Source: Haloferax mediterranei ATCC 33500 (lineage in GTDB: Archaea; Halobacteriota; Halobacteria; Halobacteriales; Haloferacaceae). Taken from it: a stretch of DNA of 64,000 nucleotides. The notes beneath the pieces were generated by a model, which was given only the letters and a program-made list of their open reading frames with translations, was not told the origin of the DNA and searched no databases. How positions within the stretch are numbered: the stretch's first letter is position 1; every line of letters begins with the position of its first letter. Below are positions 1-7,815 of this stretch, one piece after another. The stretch spans positions 1,860,001-1,924,000 of the forward strand of contig NC_017941.2 of the NCBI RefSeq assembly GCF_000306765.2, read 5' to 3'. A program made the position numbers and the translations under genes.

Positions 1-351
1 TTCTTCGACATCGACCACATCGCCGAAGAGTACGCGGGCAACCTCTCGGGCGGCCAGCGGAAACTCCTCGAAATGGCGCGGGCACTTCTCACCGACCCCG
101 ATATGCTGCTCCTCGACGAGCCATTCGCGGGAGTCAACCCGACGCTCGAAAAGAAGTTACTCAAACACATCCACGAACTCCGCGAGCAGGGCTACACGTT
201 CCTGCTCGTCGAACACGACATGGACCTCATCATGAACAACTGTGAACACGTCATCGTCCTCCATCAGGGGAAGGTTCTCACTGAGGGGACACCGGACGAC
301 ATTCGGAGCAACGAAGAGGTCATCGAGGCCTACCTCGGAGGGAACGTATGA
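1..351 (+). CDS. livG: Branched-chain amino acid ABC transporter ATP-binding protein (LivG type), 5' end outside the window
   Basis: Only the C-terminal part is present; the frame is open from base 1. Visible in order are the ABC signature LSGGQ, a Walker B ending LLLDEP followed by FAG, and the H-loop in LVEHDM. The call as LivG rather than another ABC ATPase rests on the overlapping LivF-type gene downstream (ATGA overlap at 348-351) and a Liv-type binding protein nearby. LivG and LivF together energise uptake of branched-chain or other hydrophobic amino acids at the membrane. The permease genes should lie upstream, outside the window. Confidence 0.85.
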   Translation, partial: FFDIDHIAEEYAGNLSGGQRKLLEMARALLTDPDMLLLDEPFAGVNPTLEKKLLKHIHELREQGYTFLLVEHDMDLIMNNCEHVIVLHQGKVLTEGTPDDIRSNEEVIEAYLGGNV

Positions 352-1109
352 GCGTCGACGCTAACACCAGTGCGACGAGCGGTGCGGGCGTCGAAGACCG
401 AAGCGACGTACTTCTGCGCGTCCGCAACCTCGATGCTGGCTACGGCGACCTGCAAATCCTCACCGACGTCGACATGGACGTGTTCGACGGCGAGTACGTC
501 ACTATCGTCGGCCCGAACGGGGCAGGCAAGTCGACGACCATGAAATCCGTCTTCGGGCTGACCGCCCTCATGGGCGGGGAAGTCCAGTTCAAAGAAGAGG
601 ATATCACCGGCCGACGCCCCGAAGATATCATCCACGTCGGTATCGGCTACGTCCCGCAGAACGACAACGTGTTTCCCACACTGACGGTCGAAGAGAACCT
701 CGAAATGGGCGCGTACATCCTCGATGAGGTGCCGTCAGAGGCGATGCGGGCAGTCTACGACAGGTTCCCGATTCTCGAAGAGCGCAAACACCAGAAGGCG
801 GGCACCATGTCCGGCGGGCAACAGCAGATGCTCGCAATGGGTCGTGCGCTCATGCTCGACCCAGACTTGCTCCTCCTCGACGAGCCATCGGCGGGACTCG
901 CCCCTGACCTCGTCGAAGAGATGTTCGACAAAATCGACGAAATCAACGAGGCGGGCACGGCCGTCCTGATGGTCGAACAGAACGCCAAAGAGGCGCTCCG
1001 GCGCTGTGACCGCGGTTACGTCCTCGCAAACGGACAGAACCGCTACATGGATACTGGCACTGCGCTGCTCGAAGACGAACAGGTCAGACAGGACTTCCTC
1101 GGCGGATAG
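348..1109 (+). CDS. livF: Branched-chain amino acid ABC transporter ATP-binding protein (LivF type)
   Basis: A complete 253-residue ABC ATPase. Walker A GPNGAGKST is at residues 55-63, the signature SGGQ at about 155-158 and Walker B LLLLDEP at about 174-180. The usual H-loop histidine is replaced by glutamine in VEQN, as is common in LivF proteins. A short acidic N-terminal extension of about 20 residues precedes the domain. The start codon overlaps the stop of the upstream LivG-type gene, so the two are translationally coupled. Substrate specificity cannot be read from the ATPase; the Liv assignment follows family features and neighbours. Confidence 0.88.
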   Translation: MSVDANTSATSGAGVEDRSDVLLRVRNLDAGYGDLQILTDVDMDVFDGEYVTIVGPNGAGKSTTMKSVFGLTALMGGEVQFKEEDITGRRPEDIIHVGIGYVPQNDNVFPTLTVEENLEMGAYILDEVPSEAMRAVYDRFPILEERKHQKAGTMSGGQQQMLAMGRALMLDPDLLLLDEPSAGLAPDLVEEMFDKIDEINEAGTAVLMVEQNAKEALRRCDRGYVLANGQNRYMDTGTALLEDEQVRQDFLGG

Positions 1110-1187
1110 CTATCCTCAAACCCGGCGTCCATTTTTCTGACACCTATCCGAGTAGCGACTGTACTACTCGTTGCACCGACTGCGCCC

Positions 1188-2250
1188 TCAGTCGCACTGG
1201 TACAGGAGCGATTCGACTACCGGAGCGCCGTTTTCGAGCTTCAACGTTACTCTCGTAGTCAAGCAGTAGCAGGCGGTGTATCTCACTGTTTCCGAGCCGT
1301 CGTCCGTCTCGATAGTTAGTTCGTACTCGCCGCCGATTGGAATGTCGAATTTGAGTTTCGACTCCCCGGGTGATACTATCCGTGTCGTCTCCGTGACGAC
1401 CCCTTCGTCGTCCGAAAGCGTCAGCATCACCTCGCGGTCGACATCGTCAGTGTTCTCGACGGAAATCCACTTGCCTCTCGGCCACGAACAGCCGACCCTG
1501 AGCGACCCGTCCTCAGCGACGAGAATAGTCAACAACGGCCACGCCCAGTTTTCCGGGATGTTCCACTCGTAGGTCGCACGGCGGCCGTCCTCGGCCTCGA
1601 CGAACACGTCGTAGGTCGCGTGCGACTCCACCAGTGGGGGCGTCGAAATCTCGCGGTCGGTCTCAGCGTTGAAGGTGTGTTCGATGAATCGGTCGCCGTC
1701 GAACTCGATGGCGACGGTGAGCATGGCGTCCTCGTCGCTTTCGTTTCGAATTTCGGCGCGCGGCGGCTCGAAGATTTCTTTCGCACCTGAGACGCTGTAC
1801 GGGAGGTACTCACTGTTGCCTTCGGTGAGTTGCTGGCGGGGTTTGAGGTCGCCGCCGTTCGTAAGTGACGCGCCACTCGTAGTCGAGCGTTGCGCCGGTA
1901 TCGAGTTCGGCGGCGACGTGGTACGTCCCCTCGCCGACGAGGGTGTCTTCGACGGACATTCCGAAACCGGGTCCGGCACTGACGTCAACCGACCGGTCGA
2001 TGATGGTGTCGTCGCCGTCTCGAACACGGACTGAGAGTGTCTGATTCACATCGTCTTCGTTTTCAACGACGAGGTTGGCTCGAGGCTCGTAGTCCGGCGT
2101 TTGCGTCTCCGGTTCCGTATCCTTCGGCGGCGGTGTCGGGTTAGTCTTCGTGGCTTGCGTATCTGTTACCCCGTCCTTGTCGGAGAGACACCCGGCGGTG
2201 AGCGTGAGATACGACCCGCCGAGCGTCGAGAGGAGGGCACGGCGCTTCAT
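1188..2250 (-). pseudogene. Frameshifted secreted lipoprotein gene with two similar domains
   Basis: The start at 2250 gives MKRRALLSTLGGSYLTLTAG followed by C, a signal peptide with a twin-arginine-like start and a lipobox, then a Thr/Pro-rich linker. The first frame covers a beta-rich unit ending near YEWRV, then runs out of frame close to 1855-1865. The downstream frame resumes at about TNGGDL and encodes a similar unit (YDVFVEAEDG...ATYEWNI) and a C-terminal beta region to 1188. The two halves match one interrupted exported protein. This may be a true pseudogene or a base-call error; I know no function. The only alternative start in the second frame is internal. Confidence 0.6.
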
Positions 2251-2380
2251 TACCTGAGGAGTGTCAACTTCAGAATAAGCGTCTTGTGTCGCAGCGGTAG
2301 CCGACACCGCAACGATAGTGCGGTCGCTCACGACGTTGCGCCGAAAGAAAAGTCGAGTCTGCCCGGGTCTTTCGCCCTGC

Positions 2381-3700
2381 TCAGTTCTCCGGACCGGAGA
2401 GCGCCGTTTCGATGACGGAGGAGTACGACGACTCGCCGATGTTGAACGCGACCTGATTGTACACTTCGCCACCGAACTCGTCGGCGAAGACGTTGCTGAA
2501 GCGCTCGGAGAGTTGCTGTCCGTAGTCGTTGTTGACGAACAGCGTCGACACCGTACTGACTTCGAGGCGCTCGGACATGACCTGTGCCATGACGCGACCC
2601 TGCAGGAAGTCCGAGGGTGCCGTCCGGAAGATGAAGTCGTTGTCTTCGAGGTTCGAGACGGACAGCGCCGTCGAGGACGGCGAACAGCCGACGATTTCGT
2701 TCGGGATGAACGCCTGCTGTGAGACGGGGACGTTCACGCCGGACGACGCCGACCCACACACGGACGGGACGCCCGCGGAGACGAGCGACTGCGCGGCTGA
2801 GACACCGGCGTCCGGAGACGTTTGGGTGTCTTCGATTTGCGCGTTGACCGAGATGCCGGCCGGGTTGGCATCGTTGACCTGCTTGACCGGTATCTGGGCG
2901 GCCTGAATCATCGGCTGACCGACTGCTGCGAGGTCGCCGGTCTCCGGAAGCAGAATACCCACGTCGAGTTCGCGGTCAGTGCCGCCGGGGCCGCTGTCGG
3001 CCGCCGGTCCCGCCCCGTCGGGGTTTTCGCCCGCGAAGGGTTGTTTGTCAACTTCCGTCGTTGCGTTGTTCGCTGCGTCGAACTCCCAGATGGCGTAGGA
3101 CGCCTCTGCTGGGTCGCCCTTCTTGTCGAAGTTGACCGAAGATGACGCCCCTTCGTAACTGATGTCTTCGCCGTTTGCGGCCGCCTCGATACCCTCGACG
3201 AGATTGTCTGGGCCGACGGTCATACCGCCGGGGTTGGCCATCCGGCGCATCTGGTCTTTGATTGCCGGTCCGGAGTTCTCACCGGCCGCGGCGTTCGCAA
3301 GGAGTTGGACCGCCACGGAGTCGTAACACTGCGAAGTGAAGACGCCGGGTGCCGCGTTGTACTCGTCTTGGAACAGTTGGTTGAACGTCTCTTGGTTCGG
3401 GCCGCCTGCTGCCGGTGCCGTCCCGGTGACGTTCGCCATGTCGTTGCCGACCTGTCCGGGCATCGACCCGGAGCGGAGTCCGTCAGGAACCAGAATTTCT
3501 TCGTTCCCCTCGGAAGCGCTGTAGTAGTCGCGGAACAGTTGAATACCACTTTCTGGGTAGCCGATGACGACAAGCCCTCCTGGGCCGTCGCCACCGCCAC
3601 CACCGCCGCCACCGATGCATCCCGATAAGCCAGTCAAACCTGCTGCGCCCGCGGCTCCCACTCCCTTGAGGAAGTCACGGCGTACGATATCACGTACCAT
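2381..3700 (-). CDS. Substrate-binding lipoprotein of a Liv-type ABC transporter
   Basis: This 439-residue protein begins MVRDIVRRDFLKG, a twin-arginine motif, then an Ala/Gly-rich hydrophobic segment and the lipobox LSGC followed by a glycine run. It is therefore a Tat-exported, lipid-anchored protein. The mature part resembles type-1 periplasmic binding proteins of the Liv/AmiC group, with DVGILLPETGDLAAVGQPM as the typical first strand. I chose the ATG at 3700 over 3712 because a TTTATAAA box at 3724-3731 places transcription start at about 3700, a leaderless start. It lies on the strand opposite to livG-livF but probably serves that transporter. Confidence 0.88.
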   Translation of the reverse strand: MVRDIVRRDFLKGVGAAGAAGLTGLSGCIGGGGGGGGDGPGGLVVIGYPESGIQLFRDYYSASEGNEEILVPDGLRSGSMPGQVGNDMANVTGTAPAAGGPNQETFNQLFQDEYNAAPGVFTSQCYDSVAVQLLANAAAGENSGPAIKDQMRRMANPGGMTVGPDNLVEGIEAAANGEDISYEGASSSVNFDKKGDPAEASYAIWEFDAANNATTEVDKQPFAGENPDGAGPAADSGPGGTDRELDVGILLPETGDLAAVGQPMIQAAQIPVKQVNDANPAGISVNAQIEDTQTSPDAGVSAAQSLVSAGVPSVCGSASSGVNVPVSQQAFIPNEIVGCSPSSTALSVSNLEDNDFIFRTAPSDFLQGRVMAQVMSERLEVSTVSTLFVNNDYGQQLSERFSNVFADEFGGEVYNQVAFNIGESSYSSVIETALSGPEN

Positions 3701-3723
3701 GTGAAATGGCATGGGAAGGGTGG

Positions 3724-3731
3724 TTTATAAA
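3724..3731 (-). promoter_or_regulatory. TATA box for the substrate-binding protein gene
   Basis: TTTATAAA on the minus strand is centred about 27 nt upstream of the ATG at 3700. This is the spacing expected for a leaderless archaeal mRNA, and it decides the start codon of the binding-protein gene. Confidence 0.65.
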
Positions 3732-3816
3732 TTTAACTACCGCTATTCAGAAACCAGTAGTAATTGCGGTGGACAGCGGTACGAGCATTGGCTGGTTGAC
3801 ATACTCTATCACTATG

Positions 3817-3827
3817 TTTTATATACC
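3817..3827 (+). promoter_or_regulatory. TATA box for uridine kinase
   Basis: TTTTATATACC lies in the 186-bp divergent spacer. Transcription would start near 3848, leaving a leader of about 39 nt before the udk ATG at 3887. Confidence 0.55.
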
Positions 3828-3886
3828 ATCTCCGCGAAAAGCGTGAATCGCTGCGTTCAAACGTTTTCCGGGGTGTCTTTCGGTAG

Positions 3887-4582
3887 ATGACTATTCCGTC
3901 GTTCGTCATCGGCATCGCCGGGGGCAGTGGTGCCGGGAAGACGACCGTGGCCCGACTCATCACGGAGAACGTCGGTGAATCCGTGACGCGGATTCCGATT
4001 GACAACTACTACAAAGACCAGAGTCACCTCGAAATGGCCGAGCGGGAGCAGATGAACTACGACCACCCGTCGGCGTTCGAATGGGACCTGTTGTACGACC
4101 AGTTATCCGAACTGCTCGAAGGGCGGTCCGTGGAGATGCCGCAGTACGATTTCGAGGTTCACAACCGAAAACCGGAGCGAGTGACCGTCGAACCCACCGA
4201 CGTTATCATTCTGGAGGGGATTCTCGCGCTCTACGACGAGGACGTCAACGAGATGCTCGACCTGCGTCTGTACGTCGAAACCGACGCCGACGTTCGTATC
4301 CTTCGGCGCATCCAGCGCGACGCCATCGACCGCGGACGCGACCTTCAGGGCGTCATCGACCAGTATCTCTCGACGGTCAAGCCGATGCACGAGCAGTTTA
4401 TCGAGCCGACGAAGAAGCACGCGGACCTCATCATCCCCGAGGGTGCAAACAGCGTCGCCGTGACGCTTCTCGAAGAGAAGGTTCAGGCCGAAGTCGAAGG
4501 CGACGAGACGCGCACGTGGGAACGAGACGCTATCGAACGGGAAGTACAAGAACGAGCCTCGTACGAGAAGTCCGACAGCTAA
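3887..4582 (+). CDS. udk: Uridine kinase
   Basis: A cytosolic P-loop kinase of 231 residues that phosphorylates uridine and cytidine to UMP and CMP in pyrimidine salvage. The P-loop GIAGGSGAGKTT is at residues 9-20. It is followed by the family motifs IPIDNYYKDQS, NYDHPSAFEWDLL and RRIQRDAIDRGRD (lid and Arg-rich region). The length is near that of bacterial Udk, with an acidic C-terminal tail typical of halophiles. The gene is transcribed alone from its own TATA box. Confidence 0.93.
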   Translation: MTIPSFVIGIAGGSGAGKTTVARLITENVGESVTRIPIDNYYKDQSHLEMAEREQMNYDHPSAFEWDLLYDQLSELLEGRSVEMPQYDFEVHNRKPERVTVEPTDVIILEGILALYDEDVNEMLDLRLYVETDADVRILRRIQRDAIDRGRDLQGVIDQYLSTVKPMHEQFIEPTKKHADLIIPEGANSVAVTLLEEKVQAEVEGDETRTWERDAIEREVQERASYEKSDS

Positions 4583-4616
4583 TCGCTCGGTTGGAAGTCC
4601 GTGCTTGCGGCGACGA

Positions 4617-4937
4617 TTACGCCGTGTTACTCGTGACGAACTGTTCTGCGCCTTCGTAGAACCAGAAGTCGTTTTCGCGCATCGCCTTGCCGACGGCCTT
4701 GTGGAGTTCGATGAAGTCGCCGAACTCCTCGCCTTCGACGTGTTCGAAGATGTCTGCGAGCGAGACGACGCGCTCGTAGTCGAGTCGAATGGGGTGGTCG
4801 CCGTACTCCTCGACGAACTCCGCTTTGTTCAGCGGGAAGTCCTCGTCTTCGTCGACCTTCTTCGCGATGACTGCCTGGCCGTACTTGCGTCCGCCTTCGC
4901 TCCCTTCTTCGCCGTCCGGGTCGTGTGGCCAATCCAT
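4617..4937 (-). CDS. Conserved haloarchaeal small protein (DUF5785-like)
   Basis: A 106-residue acidic protein starting MDWPHDPDGEEGSEGG, then KYGQAVIAKKVDEDEDFPL. It has no signal peptide, membrane segment or catalytic motif that I recognise. I recall this N-terminus from a haloarchaea-restricted family labelled DUF5785, without a known function. I chose the ATG at 4937 because the 13 upstream codons look unlike the rest and the family begins at MDWPH. It converges on udk, with 34 bp between their stops. Confidence 0.75.
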   Translation of the reverse strand: MDWPHDPDGEEGSEGGRKYGQAVIAKKVDEDEDFPLNKAEFVEEYGDHPIRLDYERVVSLADIFEHVEGEEFGDFIELHKAVGKAMRENDFWFYEGAEQFVTSNTA

Positions 4938-5050
4938 ACCCGAGTGTTGGCAGGCCGATTCAAAGCCGTTACGCATTTGTGGAAATCTGTCATGGGGGAT
5001 TGGGTTGGAAGAGTCAGTAGGTCGCGGTTACTTTGCGGTGATTTCTGGTT

Positions 5051-5175
5051 GGACTGGGATTGTGAACAACGCCGAGACGGTCCCTCGCTTCGCTCGGGTT
5101 GCGACTCGTCTCGTTCAAATCCCAGCCGTTCCCGATTCAGACGCTCACGGAGGCGAGCACACGCTACGCGGTGCT
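5051..5175. repeat. Copy A of a tRNA-Ser-arm-containing repeat unit
   Basis: The unit starts with a near copy of the tRNA-Ser T-arm (ggactgggattgtgaac, 5051-5067). A hairpin-forming ccctcgcttcgctcggg stretch follows, then the inverted T-arm gttcaaatcccag (5113-5125). It ends with a 44-bp sequence (5132-5175) that recurs exactly at 5628-5671. The layout matches copy B, so the two copies flank the DUF3892 gene. Confidence 0.6.
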
Positions 5176-5232
5176 TTGTGTCCGAACTACTACTGAGGTT
5201 CCTCAGAAAACCACAGTTTTGTTCAGGGTCTC

Positions 5233-5499
5233 TCAGCAACTCGATTGTTTTAGCAGATTATCGTCTTTTGTATCGTTTGACTTGGTACGGACGTATTTCG
5301 TCGTTCCGCGCGTTGCACTACGAACTTTTGTCCTCCTACCGTTGTGTTCTACTACAACGTCACGTCCTTTGTTCTCAATCAAGTCGTACACCTCCGCAGG
5401 TGTTTTTTGCCCCATACCGTCCGACAATCCAATTGACTGAATATCTCGGCAGTCTTGAGGTTTCGATTCTACGTCCACACAATTGACAATTAATGCCAT
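5233..5499 (-). CDS. DUF3892-like small protein in an AT-rich patch
   Basis: An 88-residue protein beginning MALIVNCVDVESKPQ. The pattern VYDLIENKGRDVVVEHNGRRTKV, then KYVRTKSNDTKDDNLL, fits DUF3892, a small domain of unknown function whose usual end is LrTkaD..x-DNLl. The ATG at 5499 is favoured over 5514 because TTTTATAA at 5523-5530 puts it in leaderless position. The DNA is clearly richer in A and T than its neighbours. It lies between two copies of a tRNA-derived repeat, so it was probably acquired by transfer. Confidence 0.6.
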   Translation of the reverse strand: MALIVNCVDVESKPQDCRDIQSIGLSDGMGQKTPAEVYDLIENKGRDVVVEHNGRRTKVRSATRGTTKYVRTKSNDTKDDNLLKQSSC

Positions 5500-5522
5500 G
5501 CCTATCGATACCACTTCAGCAA

Positions 5523-5530
5523 TTATAAAA
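5523..5530 (-). promoter_or_regulatory. TATA box for the DUF3892-like gene
   Basis: TTTTATAA on the minus strand is centred about 27 nt upstream of the ATG at 5499, the leaderless spacing used by other genes in this window. Confidence 0.55.
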
Positions 5531-5552
5531 GTCAGGAATCCAAGATATTGTT

Positions 5553-5580
5553 AGAATGCGGTGGGACTGGGATTTGAACC
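5553..5580. repeat. 28-bp direct repeat of the tRNA-Ser(UGA) 3' end
   Basis: These 28 bases are identical to 5690-5717, which cover the 3' flank, acceptor strand and T-arm of tRNA-Ser(UGA). A partial tRNA end at this distance resembles an attachment-site remnant. No integrase gene is present. The distance between the copies is 137 bp. Confidence 0.7.
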
Positions 5581-5671
5581 TCACTCGCAACGCTTCGCGT
5601 TGCTCGCTGCTTCAAATCCACAGTGGACCGATTCAGACGCTCACGGAGGCGAGCACACGCTACGCGGTGCT
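5561..5671. repeat. Copy B of the tRNA-Ser-arm-containing repeat unit
   Basis: It begins with the tRNA acceptor and T-arm copy, followed by a gcaacgc-ttc-gcgttgc hairpin and an inverted, degraded T-arm (cttcaaatcc). It ends with the 44-bp segment at 5628-5671 that is identical to 5132-5175. Within the 44-mer and the next bases, gcgagcac and gtgctcgc form an 8-bp stem. Confidence 0.6.
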
Positions 5672-5695
5672 CGCCGGGTTGTTCGCGTCAGAATG

Positions 5696-5779
5696 CGGTG
5701 GGACTGGGATTTGAACCCAGGATTCCGTGAGGAAACCTGCTTTCAAGGCAGGCGCGTTAGGCCGCTCCGCCATCCCACC
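5696..5779 (-). tRNA. tRNA-Ser (anticodon UGA)
   Basis: Read on the minus strand, the acceptor GGTGGGA pairs with TCCCACC and is followed by discriminator G. The anticodon stem CCTGC/GCAGG carries loop CTTGAAA, giving anticodon UGA for UCA codons. There is a variable arm as expected for class II tRNA, and a T-arm CTGGG-TTCAAAT-CCCAG. The 84-nt gene does not encode CCA. Its 3' end is duplicated at 5553-5580. Confidence 0.96.
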
Positions 5780-5825
5780 TTCGCACGACAATTTTGATTC
5801 CGGTACCTAAGAGTTGTCGCTTTCG

Positions 5826-6581
5826 TTAGCCGCGGACGAGTTCCAACACGCCGTCTGTCTCCTCGACGCGAAGCCCGTGGTCGAAGACGAACGTCGTCGT
5901 GTGCTCGGGAACGACGCGCTCCGCCTCGACACGCGAGCGAAGCATCGGAACGACGGTTGCGAGGTCGGCACCCGTTTCGAGGACCGGAAGCATCGGGATG
6001 TAATCGAGATTGCGGTCGGCGTCGTCGGCGCACTCGGCGAGCGTCTCGATTTCCGGCGTCTCGTACGCATCGGTGAAGTCAATCGGCTCGCGGAACCCGG
6101 AGAAGTAGACCCGTCCTTCCGTCGACGGACCGAGGACGACCGGCGTACTGCGGAGCTTCATCGCCGCGCTGTCGATGTGCGTGCGACCCAAAAGCGGGAC
6201 GACTGGTCGAGCGACTGCGACCGAGTGGACTTCCTCTTCGTTTAGAAGGTGCGAAACGGTGTTACCCGCGCGTGCGGCGAACGTCGACCCGACCTGTGGC
6301 TCGAAGCGCACGTCGCCGGTTCCACCGAGAGCGTCGGCGACGACGCTTCGAATCTCGGCCTCCGCGGAGTGTTCGGCGACGAACTCCTCGGGAAGTTGGT
6401 CGTCCGGTCGGTAGTTCACGAGTAAGTCGCCGCCCGACCGCTCTACGGCGGTACAGATGTCCTTGAGCATCGCGGCGTAGAGCGCTGCGGCTTCGTCTTC
6501 CGACAGGGGGCTGGTCTCCGCGAGGTCAGAGAGAACCAGTCCGGGCCGCGGCGGTTCGGCGAGTACGGCGATGACGGTCAT
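5826..6581 (-). CDS. DUF2064 (TIGR04282-like) nucleotide-diphospho-sugar-transferase-fold protein
   Basis: A 251-residue protein. The N-terminus VIAVLAEPPRPGLVLSDL, then LSEDEAAALYAAML, matches the start of DUF2064 proteins, which have a GT-A-like fold related to cofactor guanylyltransferases. The family's basic VKTRL segment is here VLSDL, so nucleotide binding may be altered. No transmembrane segment or signal is visible. It is followed on the same strand by tRNA-Ser(UGA). The function is unknown; the family call is moderate. Confidence 0.6.
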   Translation of the reverse strand: MTVIAVLAEPPRPGLVLSDLAETSPLSEDEAAALYAAMLKDICTAVERSGGDLLVNYRPDDQLPEEFVAEHSAEAEIRSVVADALGGTGDVRFEPQVGSTFAARAGNTVSHLLNEEEVHSVAVARPVVPLLGRTHIDSAAMKLRSTPVVLGPSTEGRVYFSGFREPIDFTDAYETPEIETLAECADDADRNLDYIPMLPVLETGADLATVVPMLRSRVEAERVVPEHTTTFVFDHGLRVEETDGVLELVRG

Positions 6582-6634
6582 GGTCTCTTCTCACGCCGGG
6601 AAACCCTTGAACCCGCCGCTTATCGACCGCCGTC

Positions 6635-7270
6635 TCAGCGACTCTGTCGTCCTTTCGTCTGTCGATAGTCTCGGCCGAAGACCGACTCACGGACGTGTTC
6701 GACGAACGCCTCAGTCTCCGCGTCAGTCTGTTGTTCCGGTTCCTTCATCGGAACCAGTTCGAACCCGCGCCCGCGGATGGTCGTCGCGTGCTCCGCGTCG
6801 ATGTCGAAGCTATCCGCCGCGCGCGTGGTGTAATCGAACGCGAGCGCCTCCAGTGCAGCCTGCCCGACGGGAACGATGATGTGCGGGTTTATCATCCGAA
6901 CCTCGGCGTTCAAGTACGGCTCGCAGGTCGAAACCTCGGTTTCTTCCGGTCCTCGCTCGGGGTGGTGACAGCGGGTCAGATACGTGAGAAAAACGTTCTG
7001 TACGTCCGGCTCTTCGGCGTCCGGCTCGGACCGCGAGAACCCGAGTTCACCGAGGATGCGCTGAACCCGTTCGCCAGCGTCGTCACCGGTGAAGGGGACG
7101 CCCGTCCGCTCTGCACTCGCAGAGGGGGCCTGGCCGACGAACAGGAACTCCGCCCCCACGTCGCCGTAGCCGTGGACGACCTGCTCGCGGACCTCGCAGA
7201 GGCCCGAGCAGTTGGTGCAGTCGGTGTCCATCGAGAAGGGGTTCCGGAACTGGCGTTGGTGTGCGTCCAC
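6635..7270 (-). CDS. Uracil-DNA glycosylase superfamily protein with Fe-S cluster
   Basis: A base-excision repair enzyme that removes uracil from DNA. From the GTG start at 7270 the protein has 211 residues and begins VDAHQRQFRNPFSMDTDC. CTNC...C near residues 18-25 and a distal CHHPERG...STC supply the usual four [4Fe-4S] cysteines of thermophile-type UDGs. The catalytic motif is VGQAPSASAERTGVPFTGDDAG, which looks closer to family 5 than to family 4. An ATG at 7231 is possible, but the upstream residues look like coding sequence shared by the haloarchaeal family. Confidence 0.82.
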   Translation of the reverse strand: MDAHQRQFRNPFSMDTDCTNCSGLCEVREQVVHGYGDVGAEFLFVGQAPSASAERTGVPFTGDDAGERVQRILGELGFSRSEPDAEEPDVQNVFLTYLTRCHHPERGPEETEVSTCEPYLNAEVRMINPHIIVPVGQAALEALAFDYTTRAADSFDIDAEHATTIRGRGFELVPMKEPEQQTDAETEAFVEHVRESVFGRDYRQTKGRQSR

Positions 7271-7527
7271 AGGTATGGATTCGGCTCTAGAACCAAAACC
7301 GGCCCGGTCTGTGCAGTCTCTTCTGGTGAGGACGTACCCTCTCACACCAACCAGCCCGTGTTCGAGGTGCGTAGTGAAAGTGAACAGACGACAGAGTAGT
7401 ATCTGAAACCGCAGGGATTGCTTCGACGGGAAAAACAGCTGTTTCTCAGTAAGCGAATGTGAAATCGAGCGTCGCCGGACTCGTCGCGGTCGAACTCGTA
7501 GCAGTCGAATCTGTTGTTCCCGCTTTA

Positions 7528-7815
7528 TCAGCGGTCGAGACCGCCCTGCGCCTTGATATCCATGATGTGACGGACGTTCAGGTATATCTCCTCCGGCGAG
7601 GTGTCGCCGTCGGGGTCGTAGAGGTCGCTCACGCGGTAGAGGATGGCCGACACCTGCTTGCTCTCCGAAGAGTCGCCGTAAATATCGTCTGCGACCTCGC
7701 GGAGGAGTTCGACCTTCTCGGGGTTTGCGGGGAACTCGGCGTCCGAGTCGGGGGCCATCTCCCAGTCGACTTCGTCCGCGGGCGTCTCATCGTGAGGTCG
7801 CTCCTCGTCACTCAT
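7528..7815 (-). CDS. Small acidic haloarchaeal protein coupled to Mrp
   Basis: A 95-residue acidic protein whose N-terminal 30 residues look disordered. It then has NPEKVELLREVADDIYGDSSESKQVSAILYRVSDLYDPDGDTSPEEIYLNVRHIMDIKAQGG, probably helical. Its ATG overlaps the Mrp stop (7812-7815), so it is the second gene of an operon and probably translated with Mrp. I recognise no domain. A role linked to Fe-S cluster handling would only be inferred from position. Confidence 0.75.
   Translation of the reverse strand: MSDEERPHDETPADEVDWEMAPDSDAEFPANPEKVELLREVADDIYGDSSESKQVSAILYRVSDLYDPDGDTSPEEIYLNVRHIMDIKAQGGLDR

Noticed and set aside
5581..5689. A second tRNA gene next to tRNA-Ser(UGA)
   Set aside because: Only the 3' acceptor and T-arm are copied; no anticodon arm or 5' half is present.
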